Assembly: GCA_021775315.1 (NCBI GenBank)
Contig: JAJFIC010000064.1
Coordinates: 124,001-188,000 of the forward strand
Source of the DNA: Paracoccaceae bacterium
GTDB taxonomy: Bacteria > Pseudomonadota > Alphaproteobacteria > Rhodobacterales > Rhodobacteraceae
Reading direction: 5' to 3'
Length of the DNA: 64,000 nt
Positions within the stretch are counted from its first letter, which is position 1. The number at the start of each line of letters is the position of its first letter. The notes below the pieces were generated by a model. That model saw only the letters and a list, made by a program, of their open reading frames with translations. It had not been told where the DNA came from and did no database searches. Below, in pieces: positions 9,331 through 17,704 of this stretch. Both the position numbers and the translations under genes were made by a program.

Positions 9331-10070
9331 GCACTGCGATTTACGCCATTGGCGACATTCACGGCCATCTTGATAAGCTCAAGGCAGTGCATAACTTGAT
9401 CGCGCAGGATAAGGCGGCCAATGGGCATACAGACGCGCCGGTTGTGCATGTCGGCGACCTGACCGATCGCGGGCCTGACAGTTGCGGCGTGATCGACCAT
9501 CTGATCACAGGCCGCGCCGCTGGCCAGCCGTGGATCGTGATCAAAGGCAACCATGACCGGCTGTTTCAGAAGTTTCTTGAAGACCCCAATTGGGTCGATC
9601 ACCGGTTGCGCGCCGATTTTACCTGGCTGCATACCCGCATGGGTGGGCAAACAACGCTTGCCTCTTATGGCGTCACCGATACCGGGCGCAATGCCCACGA
9701 CCTTTGGGCCGATGCGCGTGATCTGGTGCCGGCGGAGCATGGGGATTTCCTGCGCAACCTACCGCTGTATCACACCGCCCCCGGCTTGCTGTTCGTCCAT
9801 GCAGGCATCCGCCCCGGCATCGCAATTGATAATCAGGCCGAGGATGATTTGATGTGGATAAGGGACGATTTTCTGCGCCACATCGACAGCCATGGGCCGC
9901 TGGTCGTGCATGGCCACACCATGGTGCAGCAGATTGAGCATCACGGCAATCGGGTGAATATAGACACCGGTGCCGGGCGTGGTGACGCGCTGTCGGCGGT
10001 CGTGATTGAAGGCAAAAAGGTCTGGCTGCTAACGCCCGACGGACGGCAAGCTGTCAGCCCAACCACATAA
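9327..10070 (+). CDS. metallophosphoesterase, bacterial PP1-like (PrpA/ApaH type)
   Basis: 247 residues from the ATG at 9327, which overlaps the cobD stop (ATGA). The calcineurin-like metal motifs are complete: GDIHGHL, GDLTDRGPDS, KGNHD, then LFVHAGIRPG and VVHGHTMV. By family it is a cytoplasmic serine/threonine phosphatase or diadenosine-tetraphosphatase-like enzyme. The coupling to cobD is probably positional; no cobalamin role is known to me. Confidence 0.9.
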   Translation: MSTAIYAIGDIHGHLDKLKAVHNLIAQDKAANGHTDAPVVHVGDLTDRGPDSCGVIDHLITGRAAGQPWIVIKGNHDRLFQKFLEDPNWVDHRLRADFTWLHTRMGGQTTLASYGVTDTGRNAHDLWADARDLVPAEHGDFLRNLPLYHTAPGLLFVHAGIRPGIAIDNQAEDDLMWIRDDFLRHIDSHGPLVVHGHTMVQQIEHHGNRVNIDTGAGRGDALSAVVIEGKKVWLLTPDGRQAVSPTT

Positions 10071-10091
10071 ACCGCCAGCCAAAAAGCAAAA

Positions 10092-10135
10092 CGGCCCCGG
10101 GTTACCCTAGATCACGCTAGTTCACCCTGGGGCCG
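10092..10135. terminator. long GC hairpin between convergent genes
   Basis: CGGCCCCGGGT pairs with ACCCTGGGGCCG (one bulged base) around a loop of about 22 bases. It lies between the stops of the plus-strand phosphoesterase and the minus-strand VOC gene. There is no T run. A bidirectional terminator or mRNA-stabilising hairpin is likely. Confidence 0.5.
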
Positions 10136-10147
10136 CCGCTGATATTC

Positions 10148-10690
10148 TCAAACGCCAGACAGTTCTTTCTTGTGCAACCAATCAGCGTGTTTCGGGGCCT
10201 TTTTGGTCTTTGACCATTCTTCCAGCATATCCCATTTGACCGCATCCATGCGCTTCAGCATATCCGCCTCATCCGGGTCCGGACAGGCCAGCTCAACCCG
10301 GTGGCCAGATGGGTCAAAGAAATAGATCGAGTGGAAAAGCGAGTGGTCAGTGACCCCAAGAACCTCGACCCCATTGGCCTCAAGATGGTCCCGGTATTCG
10401 ATCAGCGTATCACGATCTTTGACCTTGAACGCGATATGCTGAACCCAAGGCGGCGTGTTCAGGTCGCGGCTCATTTCAGGCTTGGTCGGCAGCTCAAAGA
10501 ACGCCAGCACATTGCCCATGCCTGCATCCATAAAGATATGCATATAGGGATCAGGTTCATGCGTTGAAGGCACGTGATCTTCTGCAATCGCCAACACGAA
10601 ATCCATGTTCAGCATCTTGCCGTACCACTCGACCGTCTCTTTGGCGTCTTTGCAGCGATAGGCCACGTGGTGAATTTGTTCGATTTTCAT
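10148..10690 (-). CDS. VOC family (glyoxalase/extradiol dioxygenase fold) protein
   Basis: 180 residues. Two beta-alpha-beta-beta-beta modules are seen: IEQIHHVAYRCKDAKETVEWYGKML begins the first, and WVQHIAFKVKDRDTLIEYRDHL the second. It ends with IYFFDPSGHRVELACP, the usual final metal-ligand strand. Candidate metal ligands are His8, His in VQHIAF and Glu in RVELA. A Trp/Lys-rich C-terminal extension follows. It lies third in a unit with the flavin hydroxylase and DUF2783 genes, so a role in aromatic ring breakdown or in removing a toxic intermediate is plausible. The reaction is not known. Confidence 0.85.
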   Translation of the reverse strand: MKIEQIHHVAYRCKDAKETVEWYGKMLNMDFVLAIAEDHVPSTHEPDPYMHIFMDAGMGNVLAFFELPTKPEMSRDLNTPPWVQHIAFKVKDRDTLIEYRDHLEANGVEVLGVTDHSLFHSIYFFDPSGHRVELACPDPDEADMLKRMDAVKWDMLEEWSKTKKAPKHADWLHKKELSGV

Positions 10691-10743
10691 AGTCTTATCC
10701 TTTCGTTAAAGGGTCCGGGTTTGCGGTTGCAACGGCGGGGCGA

Positions 10744-10944
10744 TCACCCCTGCCCGGCAGTTACCGCTTTTTGCATTGCATCGCTTAAGGTCGCGCGGTC
10801 GCCGATATGGTTGGCCAGCAACAGGATCAGTCGGGCATTGATCGCGTCGCTTTGTTCTTTGCTGCGGCCTTCGTGGATCGACAGAAGCTCGGCATAGAAA
10901 TCGTCGGCCCCTGCGATATTCGCTTTTGTGTTCAGATCGCTCAT
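10744..10944 (-). CDS. DUF2783 protein, probable small partner of the flavin hydroxylase (MhaB-like)
   Basis: 66 residues from the ATG at 10944, preceded by AAGGAG at eight bases; an ATG nine bases upstream is less well placed. It is small, acidic and helical (ADDFYAELLSIHEGRSKEQSD, LILLLANHIGDRATLSDAMQ), fitting DUF2783. The family nearly always accompanies an MhpA-like flavin hydroxylase. From memory, the Pseudomonas putida 3-hydroxyphenylacetate 6-hydroxylase has a small coupling protein, MhaB, of similar size. I infer the same role here. It lies 12 bases after the hydroxylase stop. Confidence 0.75.
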   Translation of the reverse strand: MSDLNTKANIAGADDFYAELLSIHEGRSKEQSDAINARLILLLANHIGDRATLSDAMQKAVTAGQG

Positions 10945-10956
10945 GTTTTGCACTCC

Positions 10957-12573
10957 TTATCCGCGGCCCGTGGCCGTTTTGAGCGCGGCAATCACCGCGG
11001 CTTCGTTGTAATCTGCCCAACGGGCGGCGACGTGTTGATCCGGGCGCATCAGGTAAACCGCACTGCTTGCTTCACCCAGATACCGCTGCGCGAATTGTGG
11101 GCTTTCGTCTGCTGCCAGTCGCAACGCCTCAACCGTGATCCCGCCATCTTCCAGCGTGTCGGGAATATCGACGCCCACGGCCAGCAACTGGAACCGATCG
11201 CCCAGACGATCCAGCAACCAACCGTCTTTGGTCGGCGCATCCTTGGCCGAAGAACCGGGCCGCAGATCGACCGGCAAACCGCCCTCGTCCGGGCCGTTCA
11301 GAACCGAGCCATCATAGGTGCAAGGCACGCTCAGCCGACCAGAATTGACCAAAGGCCGGGCAAAATCATGCGCCTCGGCCAAGTCCAAAACCGCGTTGCG
11401 GAAGGTCCGGCTGGTATCGGATTTCGGCGTGATAAAATCGGTCGAGCGGCTGGAATTCAGGATGTTTTCATCCGCGCCATAAACCCGCTCGTCGGAATAA
11501 GTGTCCATCAGGCTGTCAGGCGCTGTGCCATCCATCACCAGACGCAGTTTCCACGCCAGATTGTCAGTATCCTGCAAACCGGAATTGGCCCCACGCGCCC
11601 CAAATGGCGACACCTGATGCGCTGAATCCCCGGCAAACAGAACGCGGCCTTTGCGGAAACTTTCCATCCGGCGGCATTGGAACGTATAGATCGAGGTCCA
11701 TTCCAATTCGAACTTCGCGTCATCGCCAAACATCTGATGCAGACGCGCCCGGATGTTTTCCTCTTTCAGTTCCTTCTCGCGGTCAATGTCCCAGCCGATC
11801 TGGAAATCCACCCGCCAGACATTGTCAGGCTGTTTGTGCAACAACACAGACTGGCCGCGATTGAACGGTGGGTCGAACCAGAACCAACGCTCGGTCGGGA
11901 AATTCTTTTGCATTTCCGGGTCCATAATCGTGTCAGCGATCAGGAAATTATCCTCAAACACCCGGCCAACAAAATCCAAACCCAGCATCCGACGTGTTGG
12001 CGAATTCGCCCCGTCGCAGGCAATAAGCCAATCCGCCTCAAGGTTATAAGGCCCCTCGGGCGTGTCGATTTCCAGCGTTGTGTGATCCTCATGGGTGCCA
12101 ATGGCCGAAACCTTGTTGCCACCGCGCAGTTCAATTGGCTTGCCCTCGGCCTGCAATTCGCGGACCCGGTTGATCATATATTCTTCAAAATAATACTGCT
12201 GAAGATTGATAAAGGCCGGGTTCTTGTGGCCATCTTCATCCAGCAGATTGAAATCATATATCTGGCGTTCGTCAAAAAACACCTTGCCAAGGTTCCACGT
12301 CACACCCTTGTCGACCATCGGCGCACCGCACCCAAGCCGGTCAAGAATTTCCAAAGGCCGCTTGGCAAAACAAATCGCCCGGCTGCCAAAAGAAACCCGG
12401 TCATTATCATCGACAACCACCACCGGAACGTCCTGCTGGGCCAGATCAATGGCAACACCCAGACCAATCGGCCCGGCACCAATAACCACCACCGGATGGC
12501 GCACCGGGGTCAGGGCATCCTGATCCGCTGATCGCGCATATGGGTACATCGGTACTTCAAAAATCTTCGACAT
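10957..12573 (-). CDS. FAD-dependent aromatic hydroxylase (MhpA/MhaA-like)
   Basis: 538 residues from the ATG at 12573 with ribosome site AAAGGGAGGG; the frame extends upstream without conservation. Class A flavoprotein monooxygenase motifs: VVVIGAGPIGLGVAIDLA (dinucleotide fold), a DG motif region DWLIACDGANSPTRRMLGL, and VLFAGDSAHQVSPFGARGANSG (FAD ribityl/pyrophosphate). The C-terminal thioredoxin-like domain is typical of phenol hydroxylase/MhpA enzymes. The family hydroxylates phenolic acids with NAD(P)H and O2. The shared operator with the homogentisate genes suggests conversion of a hydroxyphenylacetate to homogentisate. It is followed by DUF2783 and VOC genes. Confidence 0.88.
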   Translation of the reverse strand: MSKIFEVPMYPYARSADQDALTPVRHPVVVIGAGPIGLGVAIDLAQQDVPVVVVDDNDRVSFGSRAICFAKRPLEILDRLGCGAPMVDKGVTWNLGKVFFDERQIYDFNLLDEDGHKNPAFINLQQYYFEEYMINRVRELQAEGKPIELRGGNKVSAIGTHEDHTTLEIDTPEGPYNLEADWLIACDGANSPTRRMLGLDFVGRVFEDNFLIADTIMDPEMQKNFPTERWFWFDPPFNRGQSVLLHKQPDNVWRVDFQIGWDIDREKELKEENIRARLHQMFGDDAKFELEWTSIYTFQCRRMESFRKGRVLFAGDSAHQVSPFGARGANSGLQDTDNLAWKLRLVMDGTAPDSLMDTYSDERVYGADENILNSSRSTDFITPKSDTSRTFRNAVLDLAEAHDFARPLVNSGRLSVPCTYDGSVLNGPDEGGLPVDLRPGSSAKDAPTKDGWLLDRLGDRFQLLAVGVDIPDTLEDGGITVEALRLAADESPQFAQRYLGEASSAVYLMRPDQHVAARWADYNEAAVIAALKTATGRG

Positions 12574-12642
12574 GTTTTTTCCCTCCCTTTGGCGTCCTGT
12601 TCTGGGTGCCACTAACTGTAATCGCCTGCTTATACCAATATT

Positions 12643-12658
12643 CGTTGCATTTGCAACG
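12643..12658. promoter_or_regulatory. palindromic operator shared with the homogentisate locus
   Basis: CGTTGCATTTGCAACG is a perfect 7-2-7 inverted repeat, 70 bases upstream of the flavin hydroxylase start. Its core GTTGCATTTGCAAC differs by one base from the palindrome between hmgA and the MarR-family gene (37145-37158). The probable binder is that MarR protein. Confidence 0.7.
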
Positions 12659-12861
12659 GTATTTTCTACACATATGTAGCAATCTAACCTTTTCAGCCGC
12701 CACCGGGGAATTTTCACAAGCCTCGCGTCACTTTGTCAGGGCTGCATGTCGCGGCTTTTCAGTACCCCGCGACCGCGCCACCGCTGTTGACGCGGTTTCT
12801 GACCGACCTTAGTTTCTGCCAAAGCAATGCTAAGCAAGTCTGTACTGGTCGAGCCATGTTA

Positions 12862-12881
12862 AGGTGTGAAATCAGGTGTGA
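12862..12881. repeat. 8-base direct repeat upstream of flavoprotein gene
   Basis: AGGTGTGA occurs twice with a 12-base period, upstream of the start at 12926. It could be an activator half-site pair or chance. Confidence 0.3.
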
Positions 12882-12925
12882 CGCGATGACCGCTAATAGC
12901 ATGAAATGCCGAAAAGGGCCCGGAA

Positions 12926-14179
12926 ATGACAACTGAAAAAATCGACACGCTGATTGTTGGCGGCGGTCAGGCCGGATTGGCGATGAGCGAACATCTCAGC
13001 AATTCAGGCGTGCCGCATCTAATTCTGGAAAAAAGCCGGATCGCCGAACGCTGGCGCTCGGAAAGATGGGATTCTCTGGTTGCCAATGGCCCGGCCTGGC
13101 ATGACCGGTTTCCGGGGTTGGAATTTTCCGGCGTTGATCCCGACGCATTTCCATCCAAGGAACGGGTTGCGGATTATTTTGTCGAATATGCCGAAAAGAT
13201 CGCCGCCCCCATCCGTTGCGGTGTCGAGGTGAAACAAGTCACAAGGAACGCCATCGGCCGGGGTTTTGTGGCAGAAACATCCCAAGGCATGATCGAGGCA
13301 AACCACATCGTTTCCGCAACCGGACCTTTTCAGCGCCCGATCATTCCAGCCATTGCACCGGATGACGCAGGCATAACCCAAATCCATTCCGCCGCATACC
13401 GCAACCCGGACCAGATGCCCGAGGGCGCGGTTCTGGTGGTCGGTGCGGGTTCGTCAGGTGTGCAAATCGCGGACGAGTTGTTGCGTGCAGGAAAGCGTGT
13501 TTACCTGTCCGTCGGGCCGCATGACCGGCCTTTTCGCAGCTATCGCGGGCGTGATTTTGTCTGGTGGCTTGGGGTGCTGGGCCTGTGGGATCTCGAAGCG
13601 ATGGCACCGGGCACGGAACATGTCACAATCGCTGTAAGTGGCGCGCATGGCGGCCACACGGTCAATTTTCGCCAACTGGCCGCGCGCGGAATGACACTTG
13701 TTGGCCGCACCGCATCCTTCAAAGACGGTGTTGTCAGCTTTGCGCCTGACCTTACAGACAATGTTGCAGGTGGGGATCAGAACCAACTGTCGCTGATGGA
13801 CGCCGCGGACGACTATATCGCCCGCAACGGTCTTGACCTGCCCGAAGAACCCGACGCGCGCAACATAGGCCCTGCCCCTGAATGCATGACCGACCCACTT
13901 GCGACCCTCAATCTTGCCGACGCGGGCATCACCTCGATCATCTGGGCCACGGGCTTTACCGTGGATTTCAGCTGGCTACAGGTTGACGCCCTGGATGAAG
14001 ACGGTAATCCCCAGCATCGGCGCGGCGTGTCCTCAGAACCGGGGGTCTATTTTCTGGGCCTGCCATGGCTGTCACGACGCGGCTCGTCTTTCATCTGGGG
14101 TGTCTGGCACGACGCCAAGTTTCTGGCCGACCACATCGCCACCCAACGCAAATACATGGCCTATCGCGCGGGCGAATAA
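12926..14179 (+). CDS. CzcO-like flavin-containing monooxygenase family protein
   Basis: 417 residues. FAD-binding GGGQAGLAMSEHLSNSGVPHLILEK at the N-terminus is followed by RIAERWRSERWDSLVANGPAWHDRFPG. A second dinucleotide fold is VLVVGAGSSGVQIADELLRAGKRV near residue 170, and the C-terminus holds IIWATGFTVDFSWLQ. This is the COG2072 (CzcO/YdiS-type) group, which includes N- and S-oxygenases and Baeyer-Villiger enzymes. The exact trimethylamine monooxygenase fingerprint was not found. It precedes the trimethylamine-dehydrogenase-like gene by 89 bases on the same strand, so it may act on a related amine or sulfur compound. Confidence 0.8.
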   Translation: MTTEKIDTLIVGGGQAGLAMSEHLSNSGVPHLILEKSRIAERWRSERWDSLVANGPAWHDRFPGLEFSGVDPDAFPSKERVADYFVEYAEKIAAPIRCGVEVKQVTRNAIGRGFVAETSQGMIEANHIVSATGPFQRPIIPAIAPDDAGITQIHSAAYRNPDQMPEGAVLVVGAGSSGVQIADELLRAGKRVYLSVGPHDRPFRSYRGRDFVWWLGVLGLWDLEAMAPGTEHVTIAVSGAHGGHTVNFRQLAARGMTLVGRTASFKDGVVSFAPDLTDNVAGGDQNQLSLMDAADDYIARNGLDLPEEPDARNIGPAPECMTDPLATLNLADAGITSIIWATGFTVDFSWLQVDALDEDGNPQHRRGVSSEPGVYFLGLPWLSRRGSSFIWGVWHDAKFLADHIATQRKYMAYRAGE

Positions 14180-14268
14180 CCAACACCGCACTTACCAGTC
14201 GGCGTCCGTATCGCTATCGTGAAATCCGGGCCTAGCGTCCCGGACCCTTCGTTTGCAGGAGCACTCAA

Positions 14269-16338
14269 TTGCGCGATCCCAGATACGACATCTTGTTTGA
14301 ACCTGTGGCCATCGGCCCACTGACCGCAAAAAACCGCTTTTATCAGGTGCCCCATTGCAATGGCGGCGGCTATCGCGACCCGTCCGCCGCCGCCGCGATG
14401 CGCGGAATAAAAGCGCAAGGCGGCTGGGGCGTGATCTTTACCGAACAAACGGAAATGCACCACACATCTGAAATCACGCCCTATATCGAACTGCGCCTGT
14501 GGGACGACAAAGACATCCCAAGCTTGCGCAAAATGTCTGACAAAATGAAAGAACACGGCGCGCTGGCGGGCATCCAGCTGGCCTATTCCGGCATCAACGG
14601 CCCCAATCTTTACACCAAAGAGGTCCCGCTTGCCCCGACCGCGCTGCCGATCCGCACCTTCACAAATGACCCGGTGCAGGCCCGTGCGCTTGATAAACAA
14701 GACATCCGCGACCTGCGCCGCTGGTTCGTCAACGCCGCCAAAAGATCCAAACGGGCCGGGTTTGACCTCGTCTGCCTGTATGGCGCCCATGGCTTTGGCA
14801 TTTTTCAACATTTCCTGTCGCGCGCCACCAATCAACGATCCGATGAATATGGCGGCAGTCTGGAAAACCGCGCCCGCTTTGTGAACGAGGTGGTTTCAGA
14901 CATCAAAGACGCCGTGGGTGATACCATGGGCATCACGTTGCGGGTGTCGCTGGATGAAACCATCGGCGCGCTTGGGTTCTCAAATGCCGAAATGCGCGAT
15001 TTTGTCGAAATGAACCGCGATCTGCCTGACCTGTGGGATCTGGCCCATGGCACGTGGGAGGATTGCTCAGGCCCAAGCCGGTTCAAGGACGAGGCCGCAC
15101 AGCACGATCTGGTCAAGGGCATCCACGACCTGACAGACAAACCGATTGTCGGCGTCGGGCGCTTTACCTCGCCGGACGTGATGGTCAAACAAATCAAATC
15201 CGGCACGCTCGATTTCATCGGCTGCGCCCGCCCTTCAATCGCCGACCCGTTCCTGCCCAAAAAGATCGAACAGGGCCGGATCGAGGATATCCGCGAATGT
15301 ATAGGCTGCAACATTTGCGTCACCGGTGACATGACCATGTCGATCAGCCGATGCACCCAGAACCCCACGTTTATGGAGGAATGGCGCAAAGGCTGGCACC
15401 CCGAGATCATGAATGCAAAAGGCGACAGCTCCAACGTTCTGGTGGTCGGCGCTGGCCCCGCCGGGCTGGAAGCTGCCCGCGCCCTGTCCGAACGCGGCTA
15501 TGACGTCGCCATTGCCGAGGCGGGCACCGAACTGGGCGGTCGCGTCGCGCGTGAAAGCAAACTGCCGGGGCTCAGCGCCTGGGGCCGGGTCAAGGATTAC
15601 CGCGAATACCAGATCAGCCAGAAACCGAATGTCGAAACCTATTTCGACAGCCGCCTGACCGCCGCAGAGATCTTAGAGTTCGGCTTTGAAAACATCTGTC
15701 TGGCCACGGGCGCGGCATGGCGGCGCGACGGCGTTGCCCGACAACACGTCGTGCCGATGGCGATTGATGCAGCCACACCGCTTTTCACGCCCGATGACCT
15801 GATGGACGGCAAGCTGCCTCAAGGTAATGTCGTGATCTATGATGACGACCACTATTATATGGGCGGTGTACTGGCCGAACTGCTGCGCGCCAATGGCTGC
15901 GACGTTACCATTATCACCCCATCGGCCTATGTGTCAGACTGGACCAACAACACGTTGGAACAGGCCTCGATCCACAAAAAACTCGCCGAAATGGGCGTCA
16001 GGATCGTGTTGAACCGGGGCGTGACCGAAATCGCCAAAGGTTATGTCACCTCAAACTGCGTCTATACGGATGCCTTGGAACAATACGCCTGTGACGTCGT
16101 GGTCATGGTCACATCAAAGCTTGAAAACAACACGCTTTTTACCGAACTTGCAGCCCGCCAAGACGAATGGGCCGACGCCGGAATAAAATCCGTCAAACTC
16201 ATCGGAGACGCCAACGCACCCGGCCCAATCGCATGGGCAACCTATGCCGGCCATCGCTACGCCCGTGAGCTAGACGGCGAAGAAATCGGCGACGCCCTGC
16301 CCTTTCGCCGCGAGATTGCGGAACTTGCGGCGGATTGA
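14269..16338 (+). CDS. trimethylamine/dimethylamine dehydrogenase-like flavoprotein (4Fe-4S, FMN)
   Basis: 689 residues. The start is TTG at 14269 with CAGGAG seven bases upstream. The N-terminal Old-Yellow-type barrel opens with LFEPVAIGPLTAKNRFYQVPHCNGGG; the Cys in VPHC corresponds to the FMN-linking Cys of trimethylamine dehydrogenase. LYGAHGFG keeps the active-site Tyr and His. ECIGCNICVTGDMTMSISRC supplies four Cys for a 4Fe-4S cluster. A second half carries VLVVGAGPAGLEAARALSERG. Members demethylate methylated amines or amino acids, passing electrons to an electron-transfer flavoprotein (not encoded here). The true substrate is unknown; dimethylglycine- or proline-betaine-type substrates are also possible. 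Confidence 0.85.
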   Translation: MRDPRYDILFEPVAIGPLTAKNRFYQVPHCNGGGYRDPSAAAAMRGIKAQGGWGVIFTEQTEMHHTSEITPYIELRLWDDKDIPSLRKMSDKMKEHGALAGIQLAYSGINGPNLYTKEVPLAPTALPIRTFTNDPVQARALDKQDIRDLRRWFVNAAKRSKRAGFDLVCLYGAHGFGIFQHFLSRATNQRSDEYGGSLENRARFVNEVVSDIKDAVGDTMGITLRVSLDETIGALGFSNAEMRDFVEMNRDLPDLWDLAHGTWEDCSGPSRFKDEAAQHDLVKGIHDLTDKPIVGVGRFTSPDVMVKQIKSGTLDFIGCARPSIADPFLPKKIEQGRIEDIRECIGCNICVTGDMTMSISRCTQNPTFMEEWRKGWHPEIMNAKGDSSNVLVVGAGPAGLEAARALSERGYDVAIAEAGTELGGRVARESKLPGLSAWGRVKDYREYQISQKPNVETYFDSRLTAAEILEFGFENICLATGAAWRRDGVARQHVVPMAIDAATPLFTPDDLMDGKLPQGNVVIYDDDHYYMGGVLAELLRANGCDVTIITPSAYVSDWTNNTLEQASIHKKLAEMGVRIVLNRGVTEIAKGYVTSNCVYTDALEQYACDVVVMVTSKLENNTLFTELAARQDEWADAGIKSVKLIGDANAPGPIAWATYAGHRYARELDGEEIGDALPFRREIAELAAD

Positions 16339-16404
16339 TGGGCGCGTGTTGATTGCAAAAACCACTATAGCAGCGTTGCCTAAAAACTATAGGTAATCTA
16401 TTGC

Positions 16405-16728
16405 ATGCGAATGAGATGGAGCAAAAAACGACCGCCGACTTTGATTGAAGACCTGAGCCTGCTTTTAGATGATCTTTGCTCAGAATGGGGTTTTTGCAAC
16501 CAGCTCACGGCAGTTGAAGTCGTGGACAGAGATGGAATCATCACCGCAGAAGATTTCGCCAAATCCGTATTGGAGGCTGAAGGGATGGACCCTGAACACG
16601 AGGTGAAGTGGTTCCGACAGATTAAGCGGGTATTCACCGAACGCTACGGCAATTCAGTTTCTCTGCAAGACTATGGGGCACTATTTTCGCGTGAAGACGT
16701 GGCCGACAAATTGGACGAAGCGGAATGA
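16405..16728 (+). CDS. hypothetical protein, small acidic
   Basis: 107 residues, not recognised. After a basic start (MRMRWSKKRPP) the protein is acidic and helical. EVVDRDGIITAEDFAKSVLEAEGMD resembles an EF-hand-like loop (DRDGIITAEDF) but only once. The stop overlaps the start of the next orphan gene (AATGAG), so the two are co-translated. Base use is somewhat less GC-rich than the neighbours, which may mean recent acquisition. Confidence 0.65.
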   Translation: MRMRWSKKRPPTLIEDLSLLLDDLCSEWGFCNQLTAVEVVDRDGIITAEDFAKSVLEAEGMDPEHEVKWFRQIKRVFTERYGNSVSLQDYGALFSREDVADKLDEAE

Positions 16729-17051
16729 GACCTGAGAAAGTTTATTCAAAGGAAGAAGTCATTGCTGTTGGGAAATGCTTGCAATGCGCCCTTGAAGATG
16801 ACCCAGTCTTACCTCACTGGGAATTCCCGATACTGACTGGCGTCGCCGTCGAAGATGCCATGCAGGTCGTCAGGGCATGGCCGGACGTGGAACTTTCCGA
16901 CGATGACACCGGCGGAACCGTACACGGCGTTCTGGCAAATCTGATTGGATACCCTCACGAGGAATGGGAACGGGTAACGCACGAGACGGGCCTTTCTCAA
17001 AAAGAAATAAAATCCCTGTTTACAAAATTGAAAAATGCAGCATTGCTTTAA
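16725..17051 (+). CDS. hypothetical protein, small, coupled to preceding gene
   Basis: 108 residues, not recognised. Features: KCLQCALEDDPVLPHWEFPILTG near the N-terminus and ETGLSQKEIKSLFTKLKNAALL at the C-terminus. The start codon overlaps the stop of the preceding orphan gene by four bases. The two proteins may form a pair, either immunity- or toxin-antitoxin-like or simply a lineage-specific unit. No motif supports any of these specifically. Confidence 0.65.
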   Translation: MRPEKVYSKEEVIAVGKCLQCALEDDPVLPHWEFPILTGVAVEDAMQVVRAWPDVELSDDDTGGTVHGVLANLIGYPHEEWERVTHETGLSQKEIKSLFTKLKNAALL

Positions 17052-17115
17052 TCCGTTAAGAACATGCATGATATCAAAGCTATCGAGCCCCTGTATCTTG
17101 CCCGGGCCGACCCCA

Positions 17116-17526
17116 TCAACCAAATGACATCTTGCCCTTGCGGCTGTGGATGATCGCATCGACCTCGATCTCGATCATCATGCCGGGGGTTGTCAGGCCA
17201 GCCTCAACACCCGTCAGAACCGGCTCGATCCCCTGAAACACTTCGCCATGCCGACGGATGAAACCGCCCGCGTCACGCATATCCGTCAGAAAGGCGCGCG
17301 TTCTGACAATGTGGCGCATCTTGGCCCCGGCTTCTTTCAGGTGATCTTCGATTTTGTCGAAGATAAAGACTGTCTGCTCGTAAATATCATACGGCGCATA
17401 GACCTGGCCATTCGATTGCATAGAGGTCAGACCGGCGACAAACACAAACGGGCCAACTCTTTTAACGCGGCTGTATGAACCAGCTTTTTCAAACCGCCCG
17501 CCGCCTGATATGGTTTTAATAGTCAT
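17116..17526 (-). CDS. RidA family enamine/imine deaminase
   Basis: 136 residues, the normal RidA length. Seen: FEKAGSYSRVKRVGPFVFVAGLTSM near residue 12, EQTVFIFDKIEDHLKEAGAKMRHIVRTRAFLTDM, and the C-terminal GLTTPGMMIEIEVDAIIHSR with the substrate-binding Arg/Glu region. By family it hydrolyses reactive enamines and imines to ketones plus ammonia. The GntR-type operator GTATACTGTATAC touches the start codon, and no ribosome site is visible, so the mRNA may be leaderless. It likely cleans up imines formed by the amine oxidase encoded 180 bases upstream on the same strand. Confidence 0.9.
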   Translation of the reverse strand: MTIKTISGGGRFEKAGSYSRVKRVGPFVFVAGLTSMQSNGQVYAPYDIYEQTVFIFDKIEDHLKEAGAKMRHIVRTRAFLTDMRDAGGFIRRHGEVFQGIEPVLTGVEAGLTTPGMMIEIEVDAIIHSRKGKMSFG

Positions 17527-17539
17527 GTATACTGTATAC
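17527..17539. promoter_or_regulatory. GntR-type operator at ridA
   Basis: GTATAC-T-GTATAC, directly adjoining the ridA start codon. The identical 13 bases occur at 26725-26737 between the gntR gene and the operon it faces. Repression by blocking the transcription start is likely. Confidence 0.7.
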
Positions 17540-17704
17540 GCTTTCTTGTCTGATCGGGCAATGAATAATTAGCAATATCAAGATGATACAAGATACTGTG
17601 GATAACTTTCCCTATTCCCCGATATGTGCTTCACTTCGTTTTCGCATCTTCTCTGTGGCTTACCTGACAAAAACCAGCCCGCTAACTGGCGTCCCGTGGG
17701 TTCA

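Larger units (their letters stand above)
12574..12925. other. 352-base intergenic regulatory region
   Basis: This is the only stretch above 300 bases without a gene, between two divergent genes. It holds the palindrome at 12643-12658, an AT-rich ACATATGT core near 12672, and a direct repeat AGGTGTGA-AATC-AGGTGTGA at 12862-12881 about 45 bases before the plus-strand flavoprotein start. No convincing small gene or RNA was seen. Confidence 0.6.

Noticed and set aside
12926-14179. Assignment as trimethylamine monooxygenase (Tmm)
   Set aside because: The overall motifs fit the CzcO/COG2072 group, and I could not find the Tmm fingerprint.
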